The notes: a model not told the origin generated them from the sequence alone. Counted from the stretch's first letter, positions 1 to 8,708 are shown. The stretch: 64,000 nt of DNA from Lipingzhangella_A rawalii (GCF_031628175.1 NZ_JAVLVT010000003.1:372001-436000); one strand, 5' to 3'. Program-made: numbers and translations.

Positions 1-589
1 CGATTCCTGCCGTGTCGGCGACCTCGGCGATCTCCTCGTCGAGGTCATCGCCGGTGAGCTGCTGACGATCCTCCGCGAAGTAGGTCTCGTGGAACTCCCA
101 GAACCGGTCCTGCTCGCCCGCGGCGTAGCCGGCCCGGGCGAGGACGGCCGAGCCGTCCCCCAGGGCGGGAAACTCGCGCCACTCGATGCGTAGATCGCCG
201 GACCGAACGTAGTCCTCGACGAGCTCGGGCTGCGTCTCGCGGACCCACTGCCCGCAGTAGGGGCAGTGGTAGTCGGACCAGACGATCATCACCACGGGTG
301 CGTCGACGTCCCCGAGCGCGAAGGGGTCGTCGCCGTCCCGCCGGGCCAGCGCGTCACCCACCTGACGCATCTCGTCGGTGACCTCGGACTCTCCGGGCGC
401 CGTGGCGGCGTCACCCGGCTCCTCCATTGTCGGAGCCTCGTCCTGGGACGTCAGAACGGCCACGGCCAGGATCCCGACGAGCGCGAGCCCCACCAGAAGC
501 AGGGGCCAGGGGCGGCGATCCGGGCCGGCCGGCGGTGGGCTCGGGTCCGGGGCGGGGTCGGGCTCCTGGGCTGGGGTACTGGAGCTCAT
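1..589 (-). CDS. DsbA-family thioredoxin-fold protein, membrane-anchored (partial, C-terminus outside window)
   Basis: The gene starts with ATG at 589 and runs off the left edge, so only about 196 residues are visible. Residues 1-27 are Pro/Asp-rich and cytoplasmic, residues 28-47 form one membrane segment, and an acidic linker follows. The thioredoxin fold begins near residue 97 and carries the redox motif C109-P-Y-C112 after WSDYH, typical of DsbA/Com1-like thiol:disulfide oxidoreductases. The family acts outside the membrane, making or isomerising disulfide bonds in exported proteins. It continues as expected for the insert region (WREFPALGDGS). No partner gene is visible on this side. Confidence 0.85.
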   Translation of the reverse strand, partial: MSSSTPAQEPDPAPDPSPPPAGPDRRPWPLLLVGLALVGILAVAVLTSQDEAPTMEEPGDAATAPGESEVTDEMRQVGDALARRDGDDPFALGDVDAPVVMIVWSDYHCPYCGQWVRETQPELVEDYVRSGDLRIEWREFPALGDGSAVLARAGYAAGEQDRFWEFHETYFAEDRQQLTGDDLDEEIAEVADTAGI

Positions 590-970
590 GGGCTGCCCTC
601 CTGGGCCGAAACGGTGCTGGGGGTGACGATCCGATTCGCGGAATCGCTGCTACGCAGGCGTGTTCGGGACCAGTCCAGCGCCGGGACCACCCTGCGGGCA
701 TCCCTCGGCATAGCCGCCATCGGCGCGCCGCGGGCGCGTCCTGCCGCCGCACCTCCAGCCTCCGAGTTTGGCTGTCCGCGGCCGACAGGTCGGGTGTCGC
801 GTGCTGCCGTCCTGGCCCCATGCCTCGACTGTACGGGGTGGGGCCCGGCCCGGAGGGCGGGGCCGCGTGGACCTGCGGCAGCCTCGGCCCCGGCTTCCAG
901 GGGCGGGGACGCCGGTGCGGTGAATCCACGGGCACGCCTCCGTGGCATCACCGCGGGCGGGACCGTGGAA
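590..970. other. gene-free stretch, nothing recognised
   Basis: About 380 bases between the start of the DsbA-like gene and the end of the ATPase gene. It is GC-rich, and the open frames across it lack a ribosome site and resemble nothing known. No repeat or hairpin of note was seen. It should hold the promoter of the DsbA-like gene. Confidence 0.5.
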
Positions 971-1492
971 TCACCGAAGCCGGGTTGGCTGCGCGGGCAG
1001 GGTGTCGTCGTGGAAACGTCGACGCCACGGCCGGTTCACGGCCGGCTGGGATTCCTCGGCGGTGTCCATTCGGGGGCCTCCGGTGGGGTCGCGCCAGCAC
1101 ACCTCGGCGTAGGTGGCCTGGTATCCGGCCCGGCGTTGGGTGCCGGAGCTGCGTGCGAGTTGCTCCACCAGGGCCAGCCCGTGTCCGGATTCGGATCTGC
1201 TGGTGGTCACCCGCGGCACACTGTGGTCACTTCCGGCGTCCCGAACCTCGATGCGCGCGAAGGTGTTGGAAATAAACACCCAGATTTCGAACCGGCCACC
1301 GTCCTGCCCGCTGGCGGTGTGGCGCACACTGTTGGTGGCCAGCTCCGAGGTGACCACTGCCGCCTGCCAACAGGTCTCGTCGTCGGCCGTGGTTTCGCGT
1401 AGCAACCCGACCACCCAGTCCCGTGCTACCGATACGCTCTCCGGCTGGCCGGAAAAGCTTCGGTAGTGCTCTTTCGCGTTGATCCGTACCAC
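971..1492 (-). CDS. ATP-binding anti-sigma-factor-like protein (HATPase_c_2, RsbW/SpoIIAB type)
   Basis: 173 residues. The start is GTG at 1492, with GGGGAGG about 5 bases upstream; a longer frame extends upstream but overlaps the divergent regulator antisense. Motifs of the GHKL ATPase fold are visible: the N box (VVTSELATNSVRH), the G1 region (EVRDAGSD) and the G2 region (SESGHGLALVEQL). Single-domain proteins like this in actinobacteria act as serine kinases or anti-sigma factors. The gene lies divergent to an XRE regulator and DUF397 gene, a trio that recurs throughout streptomycetes and their relatives. Its sigma or anti-anti-sigma partner is not in the window. Confidence 0.8.
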   Translation of the reverse strand: MVRINAKEHYRSFSGQPESVSVARDWVVGLLRETTADDETCWQAAVVTSELATNSVRHTASGQDGGRFEIWVFISNTFARIEVRDAGSDHSVPRVTTSRSESGHGLALVEQLARSSGTQRRAGYQATYAEVCWRDPTGGPRMDTAEESQPAVNRPWRRRFHDDTLPAQPTRLR

Positions 1493-1741
1493 CCAGCCTC
1501 CCCCGATGGTGAGTTTGTCCCGCAACGGACCGTTCCGGGACCGGCCGACTCCCGCGGACCTGGGGATTCCGCGGGGGACCCTGACGTGGCGCCACCGTGT
1601 GTCTGTGCCCATCCCGGGCCGGTGTCGCCATGCCGCGATCATCGCCGGGGCTCTATCGCCGTGCCATGAAGATTCACCACGGGGGAAGATTTGTGTTGAT
1701 GGGGTTACCCAGGGTCTGACTCGGTGATAGCCAGTACTGAC

Positions 1742-2563
1742 ATGGCGATATCTCCGGAGTCGATGCGGTTGCGGTTCGGGGCCGAGGTACGGCGGTTCCG
1801 CCAGCGGGCCGGACTCTCGCAACAACAGGTGGCGCTTGCCGTGCCGATGGCCCAGTCCCACCTCAGTCAACTGGAGCGGGGCCGGAAGGGAACAAGCGAG
1901 GAGCAGGTGCCCCGGCTGGACAGTGTGCTGGGTGCGGGTGGGGCACTGATGCGCCGCTGGGAGGATCTCCACAAGCGCGAGGACGGCTATGCGGACTGGT
2001 TTCGTGGAACGGCGGAACTGGAACGCACGGCCACCCTGATCCGGATTCACAATCCCCTGGTGGTTCCCGGACTCGTCCAGACCGAGGACTACGCGCGTAC
2101 GGTCATCCGGTTCGGTTCCCCGGCGGACACGCCAGCCGAGATCGAAGAGCAGGTCGCGGCGCGGATGCATCGCCAGGAGATCTTGGAGGCCGAGCGCGGC
2201 CCCAGAATTCAGTTGGTGCTTTGTGAGTCGATTCTCCGGCGCAACATCGGTGGGCGTGCCATCATGATCAAACAGCTGGACCGCCTGCTGGCGGAAGCAC
2301 AGCGACCCCGACTGGCTGTGCAGGTACTGCCGCTGTCGTCTCCTGACCAGCCCGGATTGGACGGTGCGTTCGCCCTGTTCAGCGCACCGGATATCGGGCA
2401 GGTCCTGTACACCGAGACCCGGATTGACGGGTACCCGGTCGACGATCCGGTTGGGGTGGAGGAGTACGTGCAGGTCTTCAGCGAGCTGCGAGCGGCGGCC
2501 CTGCCCCTCGCCGCATCGCGGGAGCTGATCGAACGGGTGCGAGGAGAGCACGCCGATGGTTAA
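1742..2563 (+). CDS. XRE-family transcriptional regulator with C-terminal DUF5753 domain
   Basis: 273 residues from ATG 1742; an in-frame GTG at 1724 is an alternative, and neither has a convincing ribosome site. Residues about 10-65 form a Cro/CI helix-turn-helix (RRFRQRAGLSQQQVALAVP, then SHLSQLERG). The rest is the DUF5753 sensor-like domain (PLVVPGLVQTEDYAR, later HRQEILE). These regulators are normally co-transcribed with a DUF397 gene, as here with an 8-base overlap, and often work with a divergent HATPase protein as a developmental or metabolic switch (WhiJ-like systems). The signal sensed is unknown. Confidence 0.9.
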   Translation: MAISPESMRLRFGAEVRRFRQRAGLSQQQVALAVPMAQSHLSQLERGRKGTSEEQVPRLDSVLGAGGALMRRWEDLHKREDGYADWFRGTAELERTATLIRIHNPLVVPGLVQTEDYARTVIRFGSPADTPAEIEEQVAARMHRQEILEAERGPRIQLVLCESILRRNIGGRAIMIKQLDRLLAEAQRPRLAVQVLPLSSPDQPGLDGAFALFSAPDIGQVLYTETRIDGYPVDDPVGVEEYVQVFSELRAAALPLAASRELIERVRGEHADG

Positions 2564-2738
2564 CGAGAGCTGGCGCAAGAGCAGCTACAGCAAGGGCGGA
2601 ATGGACAACTGCGTCGAGGCTCGCGCCGCGCACAGCACCCGGGTGGAGGTCCGGGACTCCCAACATCCGGGGGAGGCGTGGCTCGGGTTCCCGGCCGGCG
2701 AATGGGCCGCGTTCCTGTCCGGGGTCGAGCAGCTTTAG
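2556..2738 (+). CDS. DUF397 domain protein
   Basis: 60 residues, overlapping the preceding XRE gene by 8 bases, so translation is probably coupled. It shows the DUF397 pattern: W-R-K-S-S-Y-S near the N-terminus, then DNCVEA, VEVRDS and a C-terminal W-AAFLSGV. In characterised actinobacterial systems the DUF397 partner antagonises or modulates its XRE regulator (WhiJ-type pairs). No catalytic motif is visible. Confidence 0.9.
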   Translation: MVNESWRKSSYSKGGMDNCVEARAAHSTRVEVRDSQHPGEAWLGFPAGEWAAFLSGVEQL

Positions 2739-2866
2739 GCCCCGCTGGGGTGTTCGGGACCGCGGTGCCGGTGGGTACCGTGTCCGGACCAGGGCGAGGG
2801 CGCCATGAGGTGCGTGTGGCCACCCCGGCGTGCCGCGCGTCTCCGAACGAAACCGAATTTCTGGGT

Positions 2867-2916
2867 CAGGGCGGATGGGCCGGCGGTGCAGGGCCGTCGT
2901 GTGCCCATCCGCCCTG
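2867..2916. terminator. long hairpin between convergent genes, likely bidirectional terminator
   Basis: A perfect 14 bp inverted repeat (CAGGGCGGATGGGC at 2867-2880, its complement at 2903-2916) encloses a 22-base loop. It lies between the DUF397 gene (+) and the HspR-like gene (-), which converge. There is no T-run, as is usual in this genome. Confidence 0.6.
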
Positions 2917-3038
2917 CTGTATGTTCTTTCGATGTCACCGAACGTGTCGAGCCAGGCCAGCTGGGCGGCGGGCTGGTGTCGCCACGCGTTCGTCCCCGGC
3001 GGGTCGCTGTAGTGTCCCCGGAGCGGTGCCGGGAACGG

Positions 3039-3305
3039 TCACGGGATGTGGTTCGCGCTGGCCGTCGTGTCCTCGAGTTCGAGGATGCGCCGGATTCCCT
3101 CCAGGTTGACGCCGTCCCGGGCCAGCTGGGCGATCCGCCGCGCTCGTGCGAGGTCCGCGTCGGTGTAGCGCCGGGTGCCTCCGTCGGATCGGGGCGGGTC
3201 CAGTAGTCCCCGTTCCTCGTACCGGCGCAGGGTGCGGATCGGTATTCCCGTCAGTTCGGCCATTACCGAGATCGTGTATCTCCCTGCGGCTGACTCTCCA
3301 GACAC
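3039..3305 (-). CDS. hspR: MerR-family heat-shock regulator, HspR-like
   Basis: 88 residues. A MerR-type winged helix covers residues about 8-75: ISVMAELTGIPIRTLRRYEE followed by the RGLLDP wing and RRYTDADL. The tail GVNLEGIRRILELE matches the HspR subfamily, which represses chaperone operons in actinobacteria. The gene is divergent from two hsp20 genes, so its likely role is to repress that operon and itself through the shared intergenic region. It lacks the cysteines or effector domain of metal- or drug-sensing MerR proteins. RheA-type control is an alternative but belongs to an unrelated fold. Confidence 0.85.
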   Translation of the reverse strand: MSGESAAGRYTISVMAELTGIPIRTLRRYEERGLLDPPRSDGGTRRYTDADLARARRIAQLARDGVNLEGIRRILELEDTTASANHIP

Positions 3306-3381
3306 GCTCCCCTTCTCCCGTTGTGGTCGCCGGCGATATTACGTGTATCACAGCTACGAATCATGGTCTCAGGCTCTGTTT

Positions 3382-3405
3382 ATCTCCCCAGAGATGTGGT
3401 ATAAA
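3382..3405 (+). promoter_or_regulatory. putative hsp20 promoter with embedded palindrome (candidate HspR operator)
   Basis: A TGG-TATAAA extended -10 element lies at 3397-3405. Immediately upstream, in what would be the -35/-10 spacer, ATCTC-N4-GAGAT (3382-3395) forms a perfect inverted repeat. MerR-family proteins characteristically bind in the promoter spacer. It does not match the classical HAIR sequence (CTTGAGT-N7-ACTCAAG), so assignment to this regulator is inference from position. Confidence 0.45.
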
Positions 3406-3452
3406 ACTTGCGTGAGATCGGATCAGGTTTCATGAGCCTATCGGAGGTGATC

Positions 3453-3878
3453 ATGATGCTGGTGCGTACTGACCCATTCCGTGACTTCGACCGGATCACC
3501 AAGCGGCTGTTCGACGAGACGACCCGCGCGGCCACGATGCCGATGGACGCCTACCGCGAGGGCGACACTTTCGTCATTCACTTCGACCTGCCCGGAGTGT
3601 CCGCCGACACCATCGACCTGGAGGTCGAACGCAACGTCCTCACGGTGAGCGCTCAGCGTGCGGACTCGGCGCGGGATCGGGAAGTTGTGGTCTCCGAGCG
3701 GCCGAGTGGCACCTTCTCTCGCCAGCTGTTCTTGGGGGAGACCCTGGACACCGACCGGATCAACGCCGACTACCGCGACGGTGTTCTGACGCTGACCATT
3801 CCGGTCGCGGAGGAAGCCAAGCCGCGCAAGATCTCGGTGCAGGAGGGAGCCTCCCAGGCGCGGCAGATCACGACGTGA
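3453..3878 (+). CDS. hsp20: Hsp20 / alpha-crystallin small heat-shock protein
   Basis: 141 residues from ATG 3453 (a second ATG follows at 3456); GGAGGTGA sits at 3443-3450. A frame opening at TTG 3408 would start inside the promoter and is rejected. The alpha-crystallin domain covers residues about 35-125, from PMDAYREGDTFVIHFDLPG to the conserved GVLTLTIPV edge strand, with a short C-terminal tail. It is an ATP-independent holdase that keeps unfolding proteins soluble under heat stress. It is the first gene of a probable operon with a second hsp20 and a small unknown, divergent from the HspR-like regulator. Confidence 0.95.
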   Translation: MMLVRTDPFRDFDRITKRLFDETTRAATMPMDAYREGDTFVIHFDLPGVSADTIDLEVERNVLTVSAQRADSARDREVVVSERPSGTFSRQLFLGETLDTDRINADYRDGVLTLTIPVAEEAKPRKISVQEGASQARQITT

Positions 3879-3966
3879 GCTGCCGCCGTGGTGGGGCCGG
3901 AGCCGACCGGCCCCACCAGGGGCGATGTCGCGTGCCCACCGACCTGGCAAGTAAGGAGTGATGGGG

Positions 3967-4455
3967 ATGAACCTGGTGCCCGTGCGTCGTGACCGGTTTC
4001 AGCCGCAGGTGACGGAGCCGCAGGCGCCGACCCTGGATTTCGGTGACCTGCACCAGCGGATGGACCGGCTCTTCCGGTCGATCTTCGGGGAGCTGGCGCC
4101 AGAGCCTCTGGCCGAGGTGCCCCGGTGGCAACCGGCCGTGGACATCAGCGAGAACGAGGACGCCTACGTTGTCGAGATCGAGGTCCCGGGGGTACGACGG
4201 CGCGACCTCACCGTGGATGTCTCCGAGCAGGAGCTCCGCGTGCGGGGCGAACTGCGGGCCAGTGACCCCAACCGTCGCGTCTGGCGTCGTACGCGCCGTG
4301 TCGGCGAGTTTGACCAGCGGATCCGGCTGCCCGGCGATGTGGACCGGGATGCGGTGAGCGCGTCTCTGTCCCGGGGGCTGCTGCGGGTGACCGTTCCCAA
4401 GCTCGCTGCTGCGCAGCCCCGACGTGTCGAGATCGCGGCAACTGACGAGGATTAA
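3967..4455 (+). CDS. second Hsp20 small heat-shock protein
   Basis: 162 residues from ATG 3967, which is 8 bases from AAGGAG (3953-3958); in-frame GTG 3958 and ATG 3961 are too close to that site. After an N-terminal arm containing MDRLFRSIFGEL, the alpha-crystallin domain runs from about residue 55 (WQPAVDISENEDAYVVEIEV) to GLLRVTVPK. It is only moderately similar to the upstream Hsp20 and has an unusual Arg-rich segment (RRVWRRTRRVGEF), suggesting a hetero-oligomer partner or a different client range. It lies 88 bases after the first hsp20 in the same orientation. Confidence 0.93.
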   Translation: MNLVPVRRDRFQPQVTEPQAPTLDFGDLHQRMDRLFRSIFGELAPEPLAEVPRWQPAVDISENEDAYVVEIEVPGVRRRDLTVDVSEQELRVRGELRASDPNRRVWRRTRRVGEFDQRIRLPGDVDRDAVSASLSRGLLRVTVPKLAAAQPRRVEIAATDED

Positions 4456-4489
4456 CGGGGGAGGCGCTGTGCCCATTCGGGAGGTACCA

Positions 4490-4834
4490 ATGGCGCGAGC
4501 CATGACCCCGTTCCGCAAGACGCGGGTCGCCGCCGACTACGTACTCAGAAACAGTTCCGAGGAGGCGACACACCTACGGGCGCTGGAGGTGTTCCACGCG
4601 CTGGTCGCCTGCGAGGAAGCGATGGCCGAGGACCCGGTGTTGGCGCAGGAGCGCTTCGACGAACTGCGTTCGGCCCTGCGCGTCCTGCTGGGGGACGCCT
4701 GGATTGCGCGCCATGCCGAGGATGCGCAGGTGCGTGCCTTTCTCGGCCTGGACCAGGACACGCTGCCCGCCGACCAGGACGAGACCATCGCCGCCCTGTT
4801 GTGGGAGCGGTTCGGCCCCGCGGGCACGGCATAG
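4490..4834 (+). CDS. hypothetical protein in hsp20 operon
   Basis: 114 residues from ATG 4490, with GGGAGG at 4479-4484; GTG 4469, preceded by GGGGGAGG, is a plausible longer start. The sequence is mostly helical and acidic with no membrane segment or known motif (FHALVACEEAMAEDP, then ERFDELRSALRVLLGD). It follows the second hsp20 by 34 bases, so it is probably co-transcribed and heat-inducible. I do not recognise the family; a chaperone accessory role would be a guess from position. Confidence 0.7.
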   Translation: MARAMTPFRKTRVAADYVLRNSSEEATHLRALEVFHALVACEEAMAEDPVLAQERFDELRSALRVLLGDAWIARHAEDAQVRAFLGLDQDTLPADQDETIAALLWERFGPAGTA

Positions 4835-4849
4835 CCGCGCGGGGCCCGC

Positions 4850-4885
4850 GGCGGGGGTACGGCAGGAAGCGCCCGTGCCCCCGCC
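4850..4885. terminator. hairpin between convergent genes
   Basis: GGCGGGGGTACGG (4850-4862) pairs with CCGTGCCCCCGCC (4873-4885), a 13 bp stem with one G-T wobble and a 10-base loop. It separates the hsp20 operon (+) from the metS/NSS operon (-). Confidence 0.55.
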
Positions 4886-4894
4886 ACGGCGTGT

Positions 4895-5017
4895 TCAGGC
4901 GGGTGGATCCTGCTCCGGGTGTTCCGGGTGGCGCCATATCCACAGGACTGTGGCTACCAGCCCGCCCCACACCACGGCGATGGCAACGGCCATCATCACG
5001 ATCGCGCTGGTCGACAC
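4895..5017 (-). CDS. metS: MetS-family small subunit of NSS amino-acid importer
   Basis: A 40-residue gene. GTG at 5017 directly abuts the TGA of the NSS transporter, with GAGGGGAG upstream inside the transporter gene. The product has one membrane helix: it starts MSTSAIVMMAVAIAVVWGGL, continues VATVLWIWR and ends HPEHPEQDPPA. The pattern AI-MM--A---VWGGL and the cytoplasmic H-PE tail are those of the MetS family, first described as the small partner of the Corynebacterium methionine/alanine importer MetP. It is probably required for activity of the adjoining transporter. Confidence 0.88.
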   Translation of the reverse strand: MSTSAIVMMAVAIAVVWGGLVATVLWIWRHPEHPEQDPPA

Positions 5018-6541
5018 TCAGCGGCTCCCCTCGTCTACGTTGGTCTCGTCCGGATCGGGTAGTGCGGGGACCTCGCGGTTGCGGAGTACCAGGGTGAGCA
5101 CCACCGCGACGACAATGACCCCCACGGCAACGCCGCCACCGAGCCCGACCAGGAGTTGGAGGGGATAGTCCCCGTAGCGTTCCGCGAACTCCTCGCGCAG
5201 GGTGTCCACCAGCATCCAGCCCAGAACCAGGGGTGTGATGACTCCCAGGCAGGCGATCCACCATCCGGTCAGCGGAATCGAGGAGTAGCGTTCCGCGTGC
5301 CGCTTCAGGTCCGGCAGGCGGCGCAGCACCCAGGCCACCACGATGAGCAGAACCAGCGAGGCCGCGGCGATGCCGTAGGAGTTGATGAACCGGTCGACCA
5401 CGTCCAGGACCACCAGGCCCTGGTCGGTGGGGAACAGGGCCACGGAGACCACGGCGGTCCCACCGCCGACTCCGGCCACGGCCGCGGTGCGGCTGATCCC
5501 GAACCGGTCCTGAACGGCGGCGACGACGACCTGCACGATGCTGATGAGCGAGGACAGTCCCGCCACCACCAGCGAGACGAAGAACAGAATGCCGAACAGG
5601 GCCCCGAGCGGCATGGTGGATATGATCTCCGGGAATGCCATGAAGGCCAGTCCGATCCCGCTTTCGACGACCTCGTCCACGGCGACCCCGTCACTGAACG
5701 CCATGAAGCCCAGCGCGGCGAATACCCCGATTCCCGCCAGCACCTCGAAGGAGCTGTTGGCGAAGCCCGCAACCAGCGCTGAGCCGGTGAGATCGGCGCG
5801 CCGACGCAGGTAGGACGCGTAGGTGATCATGATGCCGAAGCCAATGGACAGGGAGAAGAAGATCTGCCCGTAGGCGCTGACCCACACCGCACCGTCGGTG
5901 ATGGCTCCCCAGTCCGGGGTGAACAGCGCGTCCAGGCCCTGCGCGGCCCCGTCCAGGGTGACGGCCTGTGCCACCAGGAGGCAGAACAGGATCGCCAGCA
6001 GCGGGATGAAGATCTTGTTCGCGCGTTCGATTCCGCGCCGAACGCCGAAGGCCAGCACGCCCAGGGTCACGATCCACACCAGGAGTAGTGGCCAGACCAC
6101 CCCGGGAACGTAGGCGCTGATCATACCGGGCTCGGCGGCGCTACCGATGAACCCGTCGAAGAAGGCCGCGGTGTCCTCACCCCACTGTTCGGTGACGGCG
6201 AAGCCCACATAGCGGATCGCCCAGGCGATGATAACCGCGTAGTAGATCGCGATGATGAAGGAGATCCCCACCTGCCACCAGCCGATCGCCTCGGCGGGGC
6301 GCGAGATTCGCCGCAGCGCCACCGGGGGTGATCCGCGGTAGCGGTGGCCGATGGCGTACACGAGGATTAACAGCGGGAGCCCCGCGGTTACCAGCGCGAC
6401 CAGGTACGGGACCAGGAACGCGCCTCCGCCGCCCTCGTAGGCGACGTACGGAAACCGCCAGATATTGCCGAGCCCGACGGCCGAGCCGATCGCCGCCAGC
6501 AGGAACCCCGCTCGGGTTCCCCACTGCTCCCGTTCGGACAT
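5018..6541 (-). CDS. sodium-dependent amino-acid transporter (NSS/SNF family)
   Basis: 507 residues from ATG 6541; GGGGGAG lies only 1-2 bases upstream, so the ribosome site is imperfect. About 12 membrane helices. The NSS hallmark in helix 1 is clear: REQWGTRAGFLL, then GSAVGLGNIWRFPY with the unwound Na+/substrate site. Families of this type take up neutral amino acids (Met, Ala, Leu, Trp) with sodium. Immediate coupling to a MetS small subunit points to a MetP-like methionine/alanine importer, which is inference. It is divergent from the GAF regulator. Confidence 0.92.
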   Translation of the reverse strand: MSEREQWGTRAGFLLAAIGSAVGLGNIWRFPYVAYEGGGGAFLVPYLVALVTAGLPLLILVYAIGHRYRGSPPVALRRISRPAEAIGWWQVGISFIIAIYYAVIIAWAIRYVGFAVTEQWGEDTAAFFDGFIGSAAEPGMISAYVPGVVWPLLLVWIVTLGVLAFGVRRGIERANKIFIPLLAILFCLLVAQAVTLDGAAQGLDALFTPDWGAITDGAVWVSAYGQIFFSLSIGFGIMITYASYLRRRADLTGSALVAGFANSSFEVLAGIGVFAALGFMAFSDGVAVDEVVESGIGLAFMAFPEIISTMPLGALFGILFFVSLVVAGLSSLISIVQVVVAAVQDRFGISRTAAVAGVGGGTAVVSVALFPTDQGLVVLDVVDRFINSYGIAAASLVLLIVVAWVLRRLPDLKRHAERYSSIPLTGWWIACLGVITPLVLGWMLVDTLREEFAERYGDYPLQLLVGLGGGVAVGVIVVAVVLTLVLRNREVPALPDPDETNVDEGSR

Positions 6542-6916
6542 GCTCCCCCGATTCCCTGTTCCGGCTATGGTGCGCGGCGACCGTAGCAGGAAGATCATCG
6601 GGCCGGCGATCCCATACGCCGGATTCGCGTGGTTCCGTCGGGGAAAACCTTAGCAATGCCGCGGCCACGCGCGGGTCATCAACGCGTGGGTAGGCGGGTG
6701 GGGAGCCGCAGGGTCCGGCGACATGGCGTCTGGCACTGGAGGGGTGGCATGACGACCGGTAACGCCGGACCCGCGGCTGCGCTGGTTTCGAACTCCGTCG
6801 GCGCGCTCGCACGCGAGCGCCGTTCCGGCAGGAGAGCCAGCGTCCCTGCCCTCAAGTATGTCTGCTTCGCCCGGAATTTTCGCCCGGACCGCGGGGGCTG
6901 CATGGGGGATGCAACC

Positions 6917-8332
6917 ATGGACGTTATGGGGATATCCAGGGACAATGACCGCGTGAGCGAGCGTGAGGTCGCCCGGATGCGGGAGGAGGCCCTCTCCGGT
7001 GGGGCCGCTGGAGAGGTTCGGACACCGGTGCGGGCGTCCTGGCTCCGGGCGCGCCGACGCGGGCTTGCCGCCGACGGGTACGTTCCTCCGGTCCCGCTGG
7101 GGGCCACCGAGGTGGCCGCACGCCAGCGGGATCATCCCCTGGCCACCGTGTGGCCGGAGATCCAGGCGGGAATGTCGGGAGCGAACCGGGAAACCGGCGG
7201 CCTCCTGTTCGTCAGCGACGCCAACGGTCACCTGTTGTGGGTTGCGGGGGCGACACCCGCGATGCAGGTGGCCGAGCGGGTGCACCTCGTTCCGGGGGCG
7301 CTGTGGAGCGACCACGCCGCCGGGACCAGTGGGGTGGGCATGGCCCTGGCCCTGGGGCGTCCGTTCCAGGTGGTCGGGGCGGAGCACTATCTCTCGGCGG
7401 CGACGGGATACACGTGTACGGCCGCCCCCATCCACGACCCGGTCACGGGAGAGGTGCTGGGCTCGGTGGACCACACCTGCCCCTCGGGTACCGCGGGGCC
7501 GATGTCGATGTCCTTGGTGCGTTCCGTGGCGCGGCTGGCCGAGTCCCACCTGCACACGGAGTATCTGGCGCGGGTCGCCGAGACCCGTGAGCGCTATGCA
7601 CACCGGCTGTCCACCCGGCTGGGGGGACACGCGGCGCTGGTGGACGCCACCGGTGTGGTTGCCCATGCCAGCCCGCTAGGGTGGCTGCCACCCCGGATCG
7701 CGCCGGTGACCGAGCACACCCAGGTCCTGGAGGACGGCCGGCCCGTCACGGTGGAGCCACTCGCTGTCGGCGGGCCGTACCTGGTGATCGCGGACGGGGC
7801 TGCGGAGGATTACGGCAGGTTGGAGGTCCTGGGGCGCCATCGTGGCCGGTTGACCCTCTCCGGGGCCACCCACGAGCTCAGTCCGCGACACAGCGAGATT
7901 GTGACCCTGCTCCTGGGCCACCACGACGGCTTCAGCGCGGCGGAACTGTGCCGGGCGGTCTACGGGAACCACGGCAAGCTCACCACGATCCGAGGGGAGC
8001 TGGCGCGGCTCCGCGCTCTACTCGGCCCGCGTCTGCGGGCGGAGCCCTACCGGATCACCGGCGAGTTCACGGTGGACTTCCGGGAGCTGGAACAGGAGCT
8101 GCGGAATCCGGATACGAGCGTGGGCCGGCTGCTGGACGACTACCCCGGCCCCCTGCTGCCGCGGTCCACCGCCCCCGGTGTGCACAGGATTCGGTCCCGG
8201 CTGCACGAGCGCCTGGGAAACCGGGTGTTGTCCTCGGGGGACCCGGACGCCGTGGCCCGCTGGCGGAGCCTGTCAGCCACACTCGCCCCCTGGATCGACC
8301 TGGATTCTGCGCTCCGCGACGACGAGGTGTGA
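6917..8332 (+). CDS. GAF-domain transcriptional regulator
   Basis: 471 residues from ATG 6917, preceded by GGGGGA; the frame is open further upstream but without a ribosome site, and GTG 6953 is an alternative. The N-terminal part has RTPVRASWLRARRRGL, the pattern of AcoR-like activators. A GAF domain occupies residues about 60-230 (HAAGTSGVGMALALGRPFQV, EHYLSAATGYTCTAAPI). There is no sigma-54 AAA+ domain. Instead the C-terminus has a winged-helix-like region (LSPRHSEIVTLLL, FSAAELCRAVYG, LRALLGPRL). Proteins of this type are often linked to aldehyde dehydrogenase genes in actinobacteria; none is seen here. Confidence 0.82.
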   Translation: MDVMGISRDNDRVSEREVARMREEALSGGAAGEVRTPVRASWLRARRRGLAADGYVPPVPLGATEVAARQRDHPLATVWPEIQAGMSGANRETGGLLFVSDANGHLLWVAGATPAMQVAERVHLVPGALWSDHAAGTSGVGMALALGRPFQVVGAEHYLSAATGYTCTAAPIHDPVTGEVLGSVDHTCPSGTAGPMSMSLVRSVARLAESHLHTEYLARVAETRERYAHRLSTRLGGHAALVDATGVVAHASPLGWLPPRIAPVTEHTQVLEDGRPVTVEPLAVGGPYLVIADGAAEDYGRLEVLGRHRGRLTLSGATHELSPRHSEIVTLLLGHHDGFSAAELCRAVYGNHGKLTTIRGELARLRALLGPRLRAEPYRITGEFTVDFRELEQELRNPDTSVGRLLDDYPGPLLPRSTAPGVHRIRSRLHERLGNRVLSSGDPDAVARWRSLSATLAPWIDLDSALRDDEV

Positions 8333-8708
8333 GCTCCCGGCAGGTACTCCCATGCAGCGGACGGCCGGCACTCGGACTGGGGACGCACGTCCGGACCGAC
8401 CGAGATTGCCAGGCGCCGGTGTAGACACCGGGTTCCGCTATTGTCCAGCCCGATGTCCACATTCGGCCAGACGTAATGGTGGGATCATCGCTGGAGTTTT
8501 CGCGATGGGGTCGCGTGTGCGCTGGTCACCGTGATCCGCAGCGGCCCGGCCCAGCAGCGGTGTCCCCAGCGAGGCCTGACCAGCACCGTTGACCCCGAGT
8601 TGGGCCACGGGCTACCTGTGGATCGGACCAGCCCGGGATTCGGGGCCGGTCCCGGGCACGTGCCCCACGTCCGGCACGGGCCCCGTCCCCCGACCGCGAG
8701 GAGTCCCA
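8333..8708. other. gene-free stretch
   Basis: About 375 bases between the GAF regulator and the carboxypeptidase. No complete gene or repeat was recognised. It should contain the carboxypeptidase promoter, but no confident -10/-35 pair was found. Confidence 0.45.

Noticed and set aside
971..2578. 535-codon minus-strand frame covering the XRE gene
   Set aside because: Only the last 173 codons (from GTG 1492, with a ribosome site) match a protein family; the rest is antisense to the XRE regulator.
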